A stretch of 64,000 nucleotides of DNA from Haberlea rhodopensis (GCA_907163345.1 CAJQUN010000467.1:310001-374000), one strand, 5' to 3'. Positions 1 to 11,014 are shown, counted from the first letter of the stretch. The notes: a model not told the origin generated them from the letters alone. Numbers and translations are program-made.

Positions 1-1320
1 ACACACAGCCCAAACCCTGCAGTGATGCATTCGTGTACAAGGCATCCCTCTTATTCTTAGAAGGAATCACCAACATAGGTGTCGTAGTCAAACGACGCTT
101 CAATTCTTGGAAGCTTTCCTCACAAGCTTCGGACCAATAGAACGACGTTCCTTTCTGAGTCAACTGTGCCAGGGGTCTGGCAATACCTAAGGATCTGGAG
201 TACTGTTCCCAAGTGCTTCACGTGTCCCTCTTCAGTTCGAGAGTAAATAAGCATATCGTTCATGAAAACTATGACGAACTGATCCAAACATGGTTGGAGC
301 ACCCTGTTCATCAGGCTCATAAAATAACTGGGGCATTCGTCGCCCTAAAAGGCATGACTAAGAATCCGTAGTGCCCATATCTAGTTCTGGAAGCTGTCTT
401 CTGTACATCATCCTCTTGAACTAGAATCTGATGATACTCCGACCTCAGATCGATCTTACTGTAGAGCCTCGTACTCTGCATTTGATCAAACCAATCATCA
501 ATCCCCGGAAGCGGATACTTATTCTTCATCATGGTTTTGTTCAGTTGTCTGGAATCGATGCACAGCCGCATCGAACCATCTTTCTTCTTAACAAATAAAA
601 CTGGTGCACCTCAGGGCGATACGCTAAGGCGTATATAGCCCTTGTCAAGGAGCTCCTGCAACTGAACATTTAACTCCTTTTTGCTCCGTTGGTGCCATCC
701 TATACGGGGCACGAGAAATGGTAGACGTTCCTGGTAGTAACTTATTCCCAAACTCGACCTCTCTCGTCGGTGGGAATCCGGGAATCTCTTCCGGAGATAC
801 ATCAGGAAACACCGCCACTACGGGCACATCCTCGACCTCTAACTCTTTCCTCTTCTCAGTACTCTCAGTACTATCAACAGCATAGATGAGATATCCTTTA
901 TGGTCTCGTTCCAATAATTGCGCCATCTTGACAGCAGATATTAACGGAATTCTTGAACGGGAACCATCCCAATAGAATGTCCATTGGACTCCCATATCAG
1001 ACCTGAATTGGACAGTCCTTGTCTGCAGTCCACAACTGCCTGATACTTGTTCAGCACATCGATGCCCACAATTCGAAGTCTGGCATTCCCAGAACAATCA
1101 AGTCTGTCCTCAGCTCGTTGCCCTCAAAATAAATGAGGCCGTCATAAACAATCTGATCAGTTATCAAACTTCTTCCAGCGGGGGTCGAGACTACAAGAGG
1201 CATGGGCGACGGAGAAGTGCATATGAAATCGCATCGCTTACTTCTGCATTTGCTGCTATGCTGCAACACAAGGGTTAACAACAATACCCAAAAGCAGTTC
1301 ATATAAAGCACATCGTTAGA
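1..1320 (-). pseudogene. Element A: Tekay-like Ty3/gypsy pol remnant (protease, RT, start of RNase H)
   Basis: Read on the minus strand this is a decayed chromovirus polyprotein. A protease tail lies near 1250-1050 (VSTPAGRSLITDQ). The connector GYLIYAVD is near 870. Reverse transcriptase runs from about 800 to 120 (KNKYPLPGIDD, YSKIDLRSEYHQ). The start of RNase H is at 1-40. The frame changes near 1070, 800, 571 and 320. The RT catalytic box reads FMNDML where intact relatives in this window have FIDDIL, and the first RNase H aspartate has become asparagine (YTNAS). Gag is absent: only about 150 bases separate the PBS at 1450 from protease-like sequence. The remainder lies left of the window. 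The product would have copied retroelement RNA in a cytoplasmic particle; this copy cannot. Family assignment is firm, since the proteins match the better preserved copies at 34861-38198 and 47371-50932. Confidence 0.9.
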
Positions 1321-1449
1321 AAATTAAACATATTAGCATAACATAGGAACTTCATATGCAACATACATATAAAACATGTCCAAAAGTAAGCACCTAGCCA
1401 ACTTATTGCTAAGGCTACCCTTCACTCATTCCCGAGTTATCTAACCACT

Positions 1450-1461
1450 GCTTTGATACCA
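1450..1461 (-). promoter_or_regulatory. Primer binding site of element A (initiator tRNA-Met)
   Basis: On the minus strand this reads TGGTATCAAAGC, matching the complement of the 3' end of plant initiator tRNA-Met except for one base. It lies 4 bases inside the LTR end, where minus-strand DNA synthesis is primed. It fixes the element orientation and identifies 1466-3278 as the 5' LTR. Confidence 0.8.
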
Positions 1462-1950
1462 CTAATGTGGGGTCTTCCCACCTTAACAGTGTTTTAGAGA
1501 CATAAGAAGGACTAATCATGCATTAATAACATCTTAGGGTTCTAGTTGTTACATGAGCTAACAGAATTACAGGTCAAATAAAACTTCAAGCTTATTAGTT
1601 ACATTCCCATAATGAATGTTAACATGTTAGATTTATACTACTCCTACAGTAGATACTAAACAGAAGCTGAATCCTACACGTTCCTGTGTTCCTCGTAGCT
1701 CACTGCTCAACCCGAACCCCTTAGTCTTTTAGTCCAAAAGCGTACCTACAGGAACAACCCATCATGAGCATGTACATCATTACTTAACATCATAAGGCAA
1801 TGGCATATAAATAAATGCATGAAAATAATTGGTAACGTATACTTCCTGGTTAATCGCATTAACCCTCTTTGGTTGTCCCTGTTTCATAGTCATGCATAAA
1901 ATCATAAATTCTTGACATGAATGATTAAAATCATCATTTTATAAATATTA

Positions 1951-2170
1951 TCATCTTATAACATCATCATCATATAAGCATCATCATCTTGTAATTATCA
2001 TTATCTTATAACATCATCATCATATAAGCATCATCATCTTGTAATTATCATTATCTTATAACATCATCATCATATAAGCATCATCATCTTGTAATTATCA
2101 TTATCTTATAACATCATCATCATATAAGTATCATCATCTTGTAATTATCATTATCTTATAACATCATCAT
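1951..2170. repeat. 50-bp tandem repeat inside LTR A
   Basis: About four head-to-tail copies of a 50-base unit built from TCATCATCTT, GTAATTATCA, TTATCTTATA, ACATCATCAT and CATATAAGCA. Copies are almost identical, which points to recent slippage or unequal exchange. Confidence 0.9.
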
Positions 2171-2262
2171 CTTGTAGCATCATCATCTTATAGCATCATC
2201 ATCTTGTAGCATCATCATCTTATAGCATCATCATCTTGTAGCATCATCATCTTATAACATCA
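2162..2262. repeat. 15/30-bp tandem repeat inside LTR A
   Basis: Alternating 15-base units CATCATCATCTTGTAG and CATCATCATCTTATAG follow the 50-bp array directly. They look like a shorter derivative of the same CATCAT-rich sequence. Confidence 0.85.
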
Positions 2263-2364
2263 TAACAAAATATAACAGTAAATGTACGACATCTTAGTTA
2301 AGTGAACATGCTGGTTATTCGTTACCTTCTTCTTGTTGTTCCTGATTCATAATCATGCATATGG

Positions 2365-2518
2365 GCATCTTACCCTGTGGCATCTTACCACATTATAAAC
2401 ATCGCATGGCCTCTTACCATGTGGGGCATCTTACCCCGTGGCATCTTACCACAAATAAACATCGCATGGCCTCTTACCATGTGGGGCATCTTACCCCGTG
2501 GCATCTTACCACATTAAG
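2365..2518. repeat. 60-bp tandem repeat inside LTR A
   Basis: Two full copies and a partial one of a 60-base unit containing GCATGGCCTCTTACCATG and GGGGCATCTTACCCCG. Each half is itself an imperfect inverted repeat (CATGG..CCATG, GGGG..CCCC). Confidence 0.85.
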
Positions 2519-2524
2519 CATTGC

Positions 2525-2670
2525 ATCACATCATCATATAAACATCGTATAAACATCATCGTATAAACATCGTATAAATATCATCATATAAACATCGTAT
2601 AAACATCATCGTATAAACATCGTATAGACATCATCATATAAACATCGTATAAACATCATCATTTCATCGT
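2525..2670. repeat. CATCGTATAAA short tandem repeat inside LTR A
   Basis: Irregular array of ATAAACATCGT and ATAAACATCATC units, about 11-26 bases each, completing a run of about 700 bases of tandem sequence in this LTR. Confidence 0.8.
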
Positions 2671-2730
2671 ATATATTCATGCGATAAATACATAGTCATA
2701 GTGTAGGGATGTGTTTTACCGTCCGATGCC

Positions 2731-2749
2731 CGTACGTCTCTTACGTACC
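2731..2749. other. Conserved GTACGT/ACGTAC inverted repeat in LTR A
   Basis: CGTACGT, five bases, then ACGTACC. The same short inverted repeat recurs at comparable places in LTRs L, J, F and I although flanking sequence differs. It may be an RNA hairpin or a pair of ACGT-core protein sites; the sequence does not decide. Confidence 0.6.
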
Positions 2750-3278
2750 TTTTCAAAAGGAGGAGGAGTCAACAGACTTATCTCCTTGATTGTGCTGGTA
2801 CCTGGGGTGGCTCCCTCTCTTTTGCTCCTCTTTTTGTAAGGTTTTGAACACCTTCTCACCAGCCTTCTCCTTGGCTAATTGTAGCTTGTCTGGACGAAAA
2901 TGGAGGGGGAAGAGAAGGAGGAGGATTGATTGGGAGGTGGAGTAAGAAAGGGAGAAGGAGGCATGGGTTGTGTAAGTGGAGGAATGGGTTGGCCTAGTGG
3001 GGGGGGTGAGGTGGCCGAGTAGGGGGGGTGGTGAGGGTTGGGGCGGTCATGTGGTGTTTAATTGTGTCCCGGTATTTAGTACGATGTATTAAAATATCCT
3101 CACTTGATATTTAACAACTTTATTTAATTAATACATCCTCTAAAACACCAATCATGTCCCCTATATCATATCATCACATCATAAGTATTATCCCCCAAAT
3201 TAAATACACCACAACCCTTAAACACATCATAATTCATCATCGTAGCACATAATCATATCACATTTCGGGGGTATTACA

Positions 3279-4053
3279 TAATGTGACCCAAGAATGATAC
3301 ACTGCTCAACCAAAACTCACATTTGCTGAGTTTGGCGTACAACTGGTGATCTCTGAGAATCTGTAGAACTGTCCTCAAATGATCGGCATGTTCCTCCTCA
3401 CTCCTTGAGTAGACAAGGATGTCATCGATGAACACGATCACGAACTGATCGAGGTACTCTTGAAATACTCTGTTCATCAAACTCATAAAAACTGCAGGTG
3501 CATTTGTCACACCGAAAGGCATCACCAAGAACTCATAGTGTCCATACCGAGTTCTAAAAGCTGTCTTCTGGACATCATCAGCTCTAACTAGCACCTGGTG
3601 ATAGCCTGACCTCAAATCTATCTTTGAGTAAACCTCTGTACCCTGAAGCTGATCGAACAGATCATCAATCCTCGTAAGTGGATACCTGTTCTTCACTGTG
3701 GCCTTGTTCAGTTGCCTGTAGTCAATGCACAGACGCATTGAACCATCCTTCTTTTTCACGAACAAGACTGGTGCACCCCAAGGCGATACACTAGGACGAA
3801 TGTATCCCTTGTCGAGGAGCTCCTGTAACTGTACCTTCAGCTCCCTCAGCTCTGCCGATGCCATCCTGTATGGGGCACGAGAAATGGCTGATATCTCCGG
3901 CAGTAGCTCAATGGCAAACTCCACATCTCTGATCGGCGGAAACCATGGAATCTCATCCGGGAATACATCAATGAACTCCGCCACGACCGGAATGTCCTCG
4001 GCTCTCACTTCCTTCTCTTCTGATGCATCCACGGCATAAATAAGGTAGCCCAT
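3279..4053 (-). pseudogene. Element B: Tekay-like RT domain, truncated at both ends
   Basis: An uninterrupted minus-strand frame of 250-odd codons begins near GYLIYAVDA. It covers the protease-RT connector and almost the whole reverse transcriptase: YRQLNKATVKN, YSKIDLRSGYHQ, the catalytic FIDDIL, then LSKCEFWLSSVSFLGH. It ends where the LTR of element A begins at 3278. On its upstream side it stops near 4050 at a T-rich run with no further pol sequence. RT is the polymerase that makes the element cDNA. All visible catalytic residues are intact, unlike the RT of the element inserted into it. The remaining B domains are not visible in the window. Confidence 0.9.
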
Positions 4054-4279
4054 TTTTTTTGTTTTATGGATCTGGATCTTTTGTTGTATTTCACTACTAG
4101 CGCTGTGTTTTACTCACAATCGTCAGGATTTAGGGTTGAATATAGTTAAGAGGGATGATTCTAATATTAGTTATTATCTCTCCTAACATTTGTGTGTATT
4201 CTTATATCACAGTTGGCGAACACCTTTATCCACAATTTCTTTCTGCGATTGTGGATTCTCTCTTCTGGTTGACCATTTT
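4054..4279. other. Unassigned 226-bp stretch between element B and an LTR fragment
   Basis: Begins with a run of eight T next to the broken end of element B, compatible with the poly(A) end of a minus-strand retrocopy, though nothing else supports that. A short plus-strand reading frame (about 4155-4385) runs on into the following LTR fragment and resembles nothing I recognise. Confidence 0.3.
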
Positions 4280-4887
4280 TGTAAGGACCACACATCCTCA
4301 ACCCGCTATTAATATATTATCACATATATTAGTGCATATTTTCATATCATTAGATGTTGTAATGACAATGACATATCATCTATAAAATTTTCGACATAAG
4401 TTCTCTTAATGTCCAATTTCCAACAACTCAACTCAATATAAGTATACACTTCACAATGCACCAATTATATTTTCAATTCATCATGTTCAATTCATCATGC
4501 AATTATATTATCAAGCAATTGCAAGCAATACGTAAATGAAAAGAGAAGTTTCCATTTTATACATGCCATATACATTTATTCAAAATGCCCACACGAGCCC
4601 TTAATAATTGAATATGTATCTACATGTACCAGTCTCATTGTCAACACTAACATTGGTACCTCAGTTCAGAGAGCATTCTCAATCAATAGTTCGAACTCCT
4701 TTCCATAGCCAATGTTGTACCTGTTCTACATGTTTCAACAGAAACAACCACCACACGGGGTGAGCATACCAATAGCACAATCTCAGTATCATCAATCTCA
4801 CAATTCATAATTTACAGAATATAAAGCTGCAAATTCAGAAAATACTCCTTGTGTGTATCGATACCATATGGGACCTCCCATGTTGTT
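4280..4887 (-). mobile_element. Partial LTR of a family related to solo LTR J
   Basis: Starts TGTAAGGACC on the plus strand and follows the first 600-700 bases of LTR J (11276 onward). Shared landmarks include AGTGCATAT, GGTACCTCA and CACACGGGGTGAGCATACCAAT. It stops where LTR L begins at 4888. Same orientation as J, divergent in sequence. Confidence 0.65.
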
Positions 4888-5268
4888 TGTGATGCATGGA
4901 ACTTAATTACCTTAATTAAATCGAGAAAATGTGATAATAAGAAGTAATTATGAATGAGTGCCATTTTATATTCGGACTCAGTTTTGAAGTAAATCGAATG
5001 AGACTAATTAGTATGTTTAAATCATAATTGTTGAATTGAAGAATTAATTGTGGTAATAATGATCTTTACAAAATTGAGATTTTAGGGGATTATTATTCGC
5101 TGTTGAAATTGTTTGAGGATTTTGTTAGTAGTGGAATTTGGAGTTTGGGGAGCTTTGGATTGAGGTTTGAGATATAACTGAAGGAGTGTGAGATTTTATT
5201 GAACACTTTTGTTATTTTGGAGTTTTGGGTGCGAGTATTTGGGACTCGAGTTTTTGAAGCCTCGATAC

Positions 5269-5276
5269 TATAAATA
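5269..5276 (+). promoter_or_regulatory. Probable TATA box of LTR L
   Basis: TATAAATA followed after about 40 bases by a CT-rich tract, the usual arrangement of a plant LTR promoter and leader. The CGATCGATCG array lies about 380 bases downstream, hence probably inside the transcript. Confidence 0.5.
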
Positions 5277-5654
5277 TCAAGTTGACCCGGTGTTCAGTCA
5301 TTGCACTCGCTTTTTTTTCCCTCTCTCTCGCCACTCCCTCCTCCCTCCCCATCTTTTCCCCTCTTTGCATTTTCATGGAAGAAATGCATGGAACTCGGTT
5401 TTGAGAGCCGATTCTCGAGCAATCGATAGGTAAACACCTTCATATCCTTATTGTGATGGTTTTGATTGTATATTTGTTGAGTTTGGTTAAGATTTGAGTT
5501 TGGTTAAGATTTGAGTTTTTAGAGATTTTTTGGTTATGGTGTTATGTTGTGTATTTTGGTGTTTATGTTAAGGATTTGTGGAGTATGAGAGTTGGGATGC
5601 TTGTTTTGGGAGTTTTTTGCTCGAAAAATGACATTTTTGGCTGAAACAGGCTGG

Positions 5655-5863
5655 AGCGATCGATTCTCGTCGTTGGCCACTTTTTGAAGACGATGAACAG
5701 TTAGAACGATCGATCGCCTGAAGCTTGACGATCGATCGGCGAGGCTGGCGATCGATCGCCATAGGCTCAGCGATGGATCTACGACAATCGATCTCCTAGA
5801 GGCAGTAGCCAAAATCCGTCGAGTGGCGATCGATCGCCTGAAAGGTAGCGATCGATCGCCGAT
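5655..5863. repeat. CGATCGATCG palindrome array, LTR L
   Basis: About seven perfect or one-base-off copies of CGATCGATCG, most with GC flanks (GGCGATCGATCGCC). They come in pairs separated by 10-30 bases. GAACAGT stands beside one pair. Confidence 0.9.
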
Positions 5864-6092
5864 GACTGATCTTTGAAAAAAATATTTTGTATTACTATTT
5901 TGATGCATGCCTAGCCCGAGTCTTTTATTTGATTAATCATCATGTTTTGATGATATATATGGAGGCTGACTACGTGTTTATGTATGTAATCCTGTGCACA
6001 TGATTGATTGTGAAATTATGGAAATTGTGTAGCGCATAATTCACCAAGTCTCGGGGCAAGGGCAATGTTTGGCTCTCACTATTGGATTATAA

Positions 6093-6110
6093 GGTACGTA
6101 ATAACGTACG
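6093..6110. other. Conserved GTACGT/ACGTAC inverted repeat in LTR L
   Basis: GGTACGT, AATA, ACGTACG. This is the plus-orientation counterpart of the motif in LTRs A, J, F and I. Confidence 0.6.
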
Positions 6111-6900
6111 AGCATGTATGATGTCAAGTAATTATATAATTACGATTCGACGTGTTATTCATTATAATGTTTAAAGGTCATTGATAGAAGATATGAATTG
6201 ATGATTGTAATTGTGAAAATGAAGTAAGGAGATATTTGAGTAAATATGAATGCCTAGGGCATGACGAGTATTAGAAGTGAATGATAATCATACTGAATAC
6301 TTGACATGTTGCATTGTAATAGTATTAGTTAAGGAGGGGTATATAATAGAGTATTGTTAAGTTATCGATTAATTCGGAAAAGAATATTGTGTTATAAATG
6401 TTGCTAATGAGCTTGATAACTTGTGAAATTATGAAGTAGGGGAAGTTGAGGGATCTTTTACTACGTCAAGAAACAAATAGTAAGTGTCCCTTTAAGATAC
6501 CGTAACATTTCCTTTACGATTATGAATTGTGTTTTGATAATCTTTATGTTTATCTTGTTGGTACATGTTCATCCTGTGTGGGGTTGTTTATGTTGAAACA
6601 GGTAAAATAGGTACTATATTGTCCATGGGGAGTAAGCGAGTCTCATTGGATAGTATCGTGCGTGGAGACATTGTACCAATATTGGTAAATGAGGGTATGC
6701 GAATACACCAGTAGATTTATACTCAATATTATTCGTTGCACGTTTGTGAGCATTGTGATGCATCTATATGCTTGTATAAATGTTGCAAAGCTTTCCTTTT
6801 TACTTAGTTGCTATATGTGCATACATTCGAAGGAGATCATGCTTAATGATTTGAATATATAGATAGGATGTGTATGGGCACGAGTATTAACTAGTTATGT

Positions 6901-7239
6901 ATTTTAGAGGATTTTATTACTGGATTAGTGATGGATAGTTGTGCTGTTGTTGATGATATTTATTATGTTGTTTTCTTATTTTTGGACAGTCCAATTTACG
7001 GGAAGACTCTGCACAAATTTTTGTCAAATCCATGTTACAATTTTTGGGAATATATTAATGGACTCTATCACGTCTTTCCGCCTGATAAGATTATACTTGA
7101 TAATTCTTTCCAAACGTCCTGTTTGCATTTGGATCGTAGAGGATATACATGTTCCATAGTATTCAATATATCCTGTCGGTGTTGATCTGGATCTATGTTT
7201 CAGATTTCGATGACGAAATCTGTTTAAGTGGGGGATAAG
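6901..7239 (+). pseudogene. 3' tail of element K internal region, plus strand
   Basis: A weak remnant of the 3' end of a Tekay-like pol. The reading LDRRG near 7130 recalls the chromodomain stretch WDRRGVEEATWE of element I, but this is tenuous. The end is clear: a hairpin and PPT at 7201-7239 followed by an LTR start at 7240, exactly as at the ends of E, F and I on the other strand. The rest of K is missing, and its left boundary with LTR L is an estimate. Confidence 0.5.
7201..7239 (+). promoter_or_regulatory. Hairpin plus polypurine tract of element K
   Basis: Stem CAGATTTCG, loop ATGA, stem CGAAATCTG, then TTTAAGTGGGGGATAAG, immediately followed by the LTR start TGTAAGG. The purine run is the plus-strand DNA primer; the hairpin is the module found at every element 3' end in this window. 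Confidence 0.75.
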
Positions 7240-9265
7240 TGTAAGGCCCCAATATTTAATTACTGTTAATTAATTTGGGAATCTATTAATAATTAATTTG
7301 GAATAAATTAATTAGAAGTGAAATTGACAATATGACTGTCAACTGCCAATTTAATCGGAACATGACATATTTTTGAAATGGTAAAATGAACTCCGATAAT
7401 ATTTTTAAAAATAAATTATTAAAATGAAGAATTTAAGTTGTGTTATAGTAGTGGATATAAATCCCAAGTATCAACTGTAAATAATTTATATCAGTAAATC
7501 GGTGACACCCGGATGTACATATCTGGTCCGGAATACAACTATTAATGTGTCTGTATGCTCATTTACGCTGCACACACACTAAAAGTGTAAACACACTCAG
7601 ATTTCGATCCATGTTTCTCTCTCGCCGCTTGACTTTTCTCCGCTTAAGCACTGCGCACACCGCCGTCCGACCGCCATTCGCCGAGCTCGAACCACCACCA
7701 CCTTCCTCACTCAACGGCACACGTTTCCATACCAAGGATTCTGATCAGAAGCGAAAAAGTTCGAAAACTAGGGTTCATCCAATTTTTGGGGGATTTCTTC
7801 TAGGTTTGTTTAGGTAAGCTTCTCTTGTTCCAAAATCGTAATTTCTCTGCAATTTGGAGTATTTTTTGTTCGAATTTCAATGCATGTTCAGCGATTTCCG
7901 ACCGATATTCTTGCATGTGGGTGACAAGTTCCTAGTTCTATTCTTTGATCGAGTTTAAACCATTCTAAGCATGTTTTAACTTAATTAATCTTGTGTTGAA
8001 GAGATTTTTTTTAGAATTTGTCAGCACATTGAAGCTCAATAGCTCTCACTGTTAATTCTGTTCTTAGTTGTAAAGATGATGACATCTTTTGGATTGGTTC
8101 GGTTTTGGTGTTGTATTTTGGGTTGGAAATATGATGCTAAAAATGAATTGAATTAAGATGCAGAAACAAAATGAAAATCTTACTGAAATAAATCAACAAA
8201 ATGATGATGTTTATATTTGAAAATATACTGCATGTTTGGAAATCTGCTGATATATTGGTTCAAAGATCTTGCTTAATGGTTTGATTTAGTCGTTATGTGG
8301 GAGATATAATAAAATTCTTATTCTGGATAAATACTTGAACCTAAAATGGTTAGCTGTTAAGATTTACACTATAACTGGATATGTATGGGCACTGCAGATA
8401 TCACGGTAGGAATCATGAAAAGGTTTGCATAAAATTGAGAAACTAGAATAACAACTAAATGTTGAGGCCAAATATTTTATTGAATTGGGTGATTGGAATT
8501 GTATAAAGTTTATCACTGCACCACAGTATCAAATTGGCTAAAAGATAGCAAGAAGAAACAACAGTGAAAAATAAGGAAATAAGGATTACTAGCAATACAT
8601 AAAAGAAAACTAAATTCATCACATTCTTATACTATGTGTTAGGATCGATTTCGGGGGTGGGTTGTCATTCCACACACGAGTTCAACTAACTTGAGCTTCA
8701 ATAGCTCGTGTTCTTGAAATAATTGTACCGAGAGATTATATCGAGTTCGGTTGCAAAACCGAGCGGAAGACACTCGACATAACCCGCTCTATAACCGATT
8801 AACCATTTGAAAGTCATTTTAAAGATATGCAAGAAAGTATGTAAAAACAGTTAGGTAAATAAATGCAGTAAAGTAAATAACACAAGCATTTGTTTATGGA
8901 AGTTCGAAGGTGGTGTAATCCTTCTACGTCTCCCCTTCTTCCACCTCATGGAAGGATTCCACTAGAAGACTTTGATTTATACGATCCCGTTGTACAAACC
9001 CGATCCAGTTGGGAATTTTCCATCCAACTAGAACTCCTAGCAACTCAACTATGTATGTTCTTTAATGTCTCATATACAAAGACCTCTCAATCGGTTGTGA
9101 TGAATCATCAACCATTACAATGATATGCGCTCATCTATTAAGCTCTCAAATACAATGAATAGAGTGAATATATATGGCACAAATGATCTCTAACTAGATC
9201 TGATATAGCAAGGTAAGTCGTGCCTAAAATCTGGGCTTGCTCTCTTTCAAGCTGTTATCATCTTG
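7240..9265 (+). mobile_element. 3' LTR start of element K and following unassigned repeat sequence
   Basis: TGTAAGGCCCC directly after the PPT marks the LTR start. I cannot find its end. Around 7545-7817 there is a more GC-rich stretch with an open frame, then AACTAGGGTT and a good splice-donor context (AG followed by GTAAGC near 7813). This resembles a plant 5' exon and first intron, but could equally be LTR leader. From about 8640 to 9265 the sequence looks like another interspersed repeat (GTTCGAAGGTGGTG, CTACGTCTCCCCTTCTTCC) that I cannot name. No conserved coding domain is visible. Confidence 0.45.
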
Positions 9266-9666
9266 TGATAGGGTTGAATATTACACGTTTTTATGCTATG
9301 ATATGTAATGGTTTTCGTGTTGATTCTTGAATTATTTTATGTTTTATGGTATATATTTCTATATTTCAGGAATCAATGTTGAAATTCATAAAAGGGAAGA
9401 AATCAAGCTAAAATGATGAAAAAATGAATAAAGTTGAAGAAAAGAGGAAAAAATCAGATTCCAAGACACATGCTGCTCATTTCTCCTCAAATTACTATAT
9501 GTTCGAGCCATGGTTTGGAAATGTGGTCCATATAAAAGATGTATAACTTTCTCTTATCTTCGTGTGGACAGCTGATTCATCAAATTCGGAGTTTGTATGA
9601 GAAAGTTACGGCCAAAATACGAAACTCGCCAGAAGCTGAAAAAGGCGAAGAAAACTTTCTGTGAAA

Positions 9667-9772
9667 CTCGATCGATCGAGCGAGCATTTCCGATCGATCG
9701 AGAAGGGCTGAAAAAGCCACGAAATTCTTACTGGAAGGATGGATCGATCGGCCATTTTTTTGGATCGATCGG
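9667..9772. repeat. CGATCGATCG palindrome array, LTR C1
   Basis: Four palindromes in two pairs: CTCGATCGATCGAG with CCGATCGATCGAG, then GGATCGATCGG with GGATCGATCGGG. The array stands about 75 bases upstream of the TATA-like sequence. Confidence 0.92.
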
Positions 9773-9845
9773 GACGAGCAGTTTTCAGAAAAATAACTTC
9801 CTTGTAGAGTTTGTATGCAAAAGGGAAGTCCTTGATTCTCTTCCC

Positions 9846-9858
9846 CTATATATTATAC
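9846..9858 (+). promoter_or_regulatory. TATA-like box of LTR C1
   Basis: CTATATATTATAC followed by a CT- and CA-rich leader; the same sequence occurs in C2. Distance and composition fit a Pol II LTR promoter. Confidence 0.5.
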
Positions 9859-10997
9859 ACGAGAATTTCAACCAAAAGGAGATTTGAAACCTAGACAAAC
9901 ACCACATCACAGCCTCCATCTCAGCCCCCTCTTTTCCTTCACCATCTCACCTCACGTCCATCCCTTCTCCAACCGAACCACACTTCTCCTTCACCCATTC
10001 ACCATCCAAAAAAACCCATGCCAATTCCTTCACTCCACCACACGTAAAAACCTCCACCAATCTTCCACTCTTCTTCCAACACTCATCACCATCATCCACC
10101 ATCACCACTTCACCCTAGGATTTGGAACAACCCAACAAGGCGATAAAAAGAGACGATCGAGAAGGAAGCAAGAGAAGGAGCGAGGATCTACAACCGAAGT
10201 CGACATCGGGAGTTTATTCTTGTCTTTTAATATTAGTTTTGATTTGCTTTGATTTACTATGTTGAACTAATTTATTTATCGAGGCTAGGCAAATCCTTTG
10301 TTATGAACCTTCGATTTGATGATTTAATGATTGAATTCTTATAGTTCTTTGCGTATGTTTTATGTTCTTCATGCTTTTAGAGGATTGATCACCTTTGAAT
10401 GATGTTAGTATCGTAATTGAGATCGAGAGATGATTTTATGATACTGAATTAATAACTCATACCATGGATTTAAGATCGAGATCGAGAGATGACGTCAAAT
10501 ACATGCGTGATAGCCATAGATATCTAGTAATTGAAAGCTAGGAGTTTTCATGGATCTTATGCAACATTGAATTGTTAAATAAGCGAACGAGAGTTACTTA
10601 CTCAATTCGGTGTTAGGTTTAATATAGCTCGAGAGAGTTTCTTAGATAAATTGGGAGAACTCGTCACCTTAGAAATATTTGAATATTCAATCGAGAATTG
10701 TAGGGAATTGCATTGGTGAGCCAAAGTCTCGATAATCTTCTCTAGTGGATTTTTCTCGTTTACTTTTATTGACTTGGTTGGATTAGTAGTTTATATTAAT
10801 TAATTAGTTGTTAATTATAAATTAATTATCGTAGGTTAAATATAGTTAAAAGACATCTTATTGGGTACTTGCTTGTTAGTCCCTGTGGGTTCGACAATCC
10901 GTATCTTCCTATCTATACTAAAACTTGACACCGTGCACTTGCGGTCTAAAATCGCTAGATTGGAAATAATTGTTTAAAATAATAGCGATCAAGTTTT

Positions 10998-11014
10998 TGG
11001 CGCCGTTGCCGGGG
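10998..11014 (+). promoter_or_regulatory. Primer binding site of element C, first copy (tRNA-Asp)
   Basis: TGGCGCCGTTGCCGGGG is the exact complement of the 3' end of plant tRNA-Asp(GUC). This primer choice is typical of Athila-type elements. Confidence 0.9.

Larger units (their letters stand above)
1466..3278 (-). mobile_element. 5' LTR of element A (Tekay-like), about 1.8 kb
   Basis: The plus strand starts TGTGGGG and ends GGTATTACA, so in element orientation the LTR is TGTAATACC...CCCCACA. The PBS lies just outside the low-coordinate end. The high-coordinate end cuts straight into the RT frame of element B, so A inserted into B. The LTR holds blocks of simple tandem repeats (1951-2670), a conserved GTACGT/ACGTAC inverted repeat (2731-2749) and a CT-rich leader on the element strand (about 3050-2880). 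Unlike the J, F, I and L LTRs it has no CGATCGATCG array. Its distance from LTR start to the inverted repeat is correspondingly about 600 bases shorter. The matching 3' LTR is left of the window. Confidence 0.85.
4888..6900 (+). mobile_element. LTR L, plus orientation, Tekay-like
   Basis: Starts TGTGATGC. It then shows the layout of other Tekay-like LTRs here in plus orientation: a TATA box (5269), a CT-rich leader (5300-5380), a CGATCGATCG array (5655-5863), the GTACGT inverted repeat (6093-6110), and a CCTGTGTGGGG segment near 6575 matching the CCACACGGGG block of J in reverse complement. I could not find a clean CA end or a PBS. The right end is an estimate and appears to be replaced by the tail of element K. 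Confidence 0.55.
9266..10991 (+). mobile_element. LTR C1, first LTR of Athila-like element C
   Basis: Begins TGATAGGGTTGAATATTAC and ends GCGATCA, 6 bases before a tRNA-Asp PBS. Nearly identical to LTR C2 at 16356-18083. It contains a palindrome array (9667-9772), a TATA-like box (9846), a CT-rich leader (9900-10120) and near its end the block TTAGTCCCTGTGGGTTCGAC shared with the D LTRs. The flanking five bases on the left are TCTTG; no matching copy exists because the right end of C is lost. Confidence 0.92.

Noticed and set aside
2355..2552. Plus-strand frame of HMGILPCGILPH-type repeats
   Set aside because: Translation of the 60-bp tandem repeat in LTR A.
3725..4039. Plus-strand frames opposite the pol genes (also 36567-37664, 48039-48803, 50145-50627)
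   Set aside because: They are antisense shadows of RT, RNase H and integrase, with no domain of their own.
4054..4080. Poly(A) tail of a LINE or SINE at the broken end of B
   Set aside because: Only a run of eight T; no TSD, no SINE boxes and no LINE ORF visible, so not called.
5655..5863. Cyanobacterial HIP1-type GCGATCGC signature, suggesting bacterial DNA
   Set aside because: The surrounding sequence is AT-rich plant retrotransposon DNA. The palindromes are confined to LTRs and are mostly CGATCGATCG rather than GCGATCGC.
6928..7185. Possible membrane protein frame before the K PPT
   Set aside because: Low-complexity, hydrophobic by AT-richness; lies where the end of pol is expected and has no start context.
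9597..10252. Two frames in LTR C1 (and 16689-17344 in C2)
   Set aside because: They lie in the LTR promoter and leader. The similarity of the two copies reflects LTR identity, and no conserved domain is seen.
10998..11014. Partial tRNA-Asp gene
   Set aside because: Only the complement of the tRNA 3' end is present, at the position of a PBS; there is no cloverleaf.
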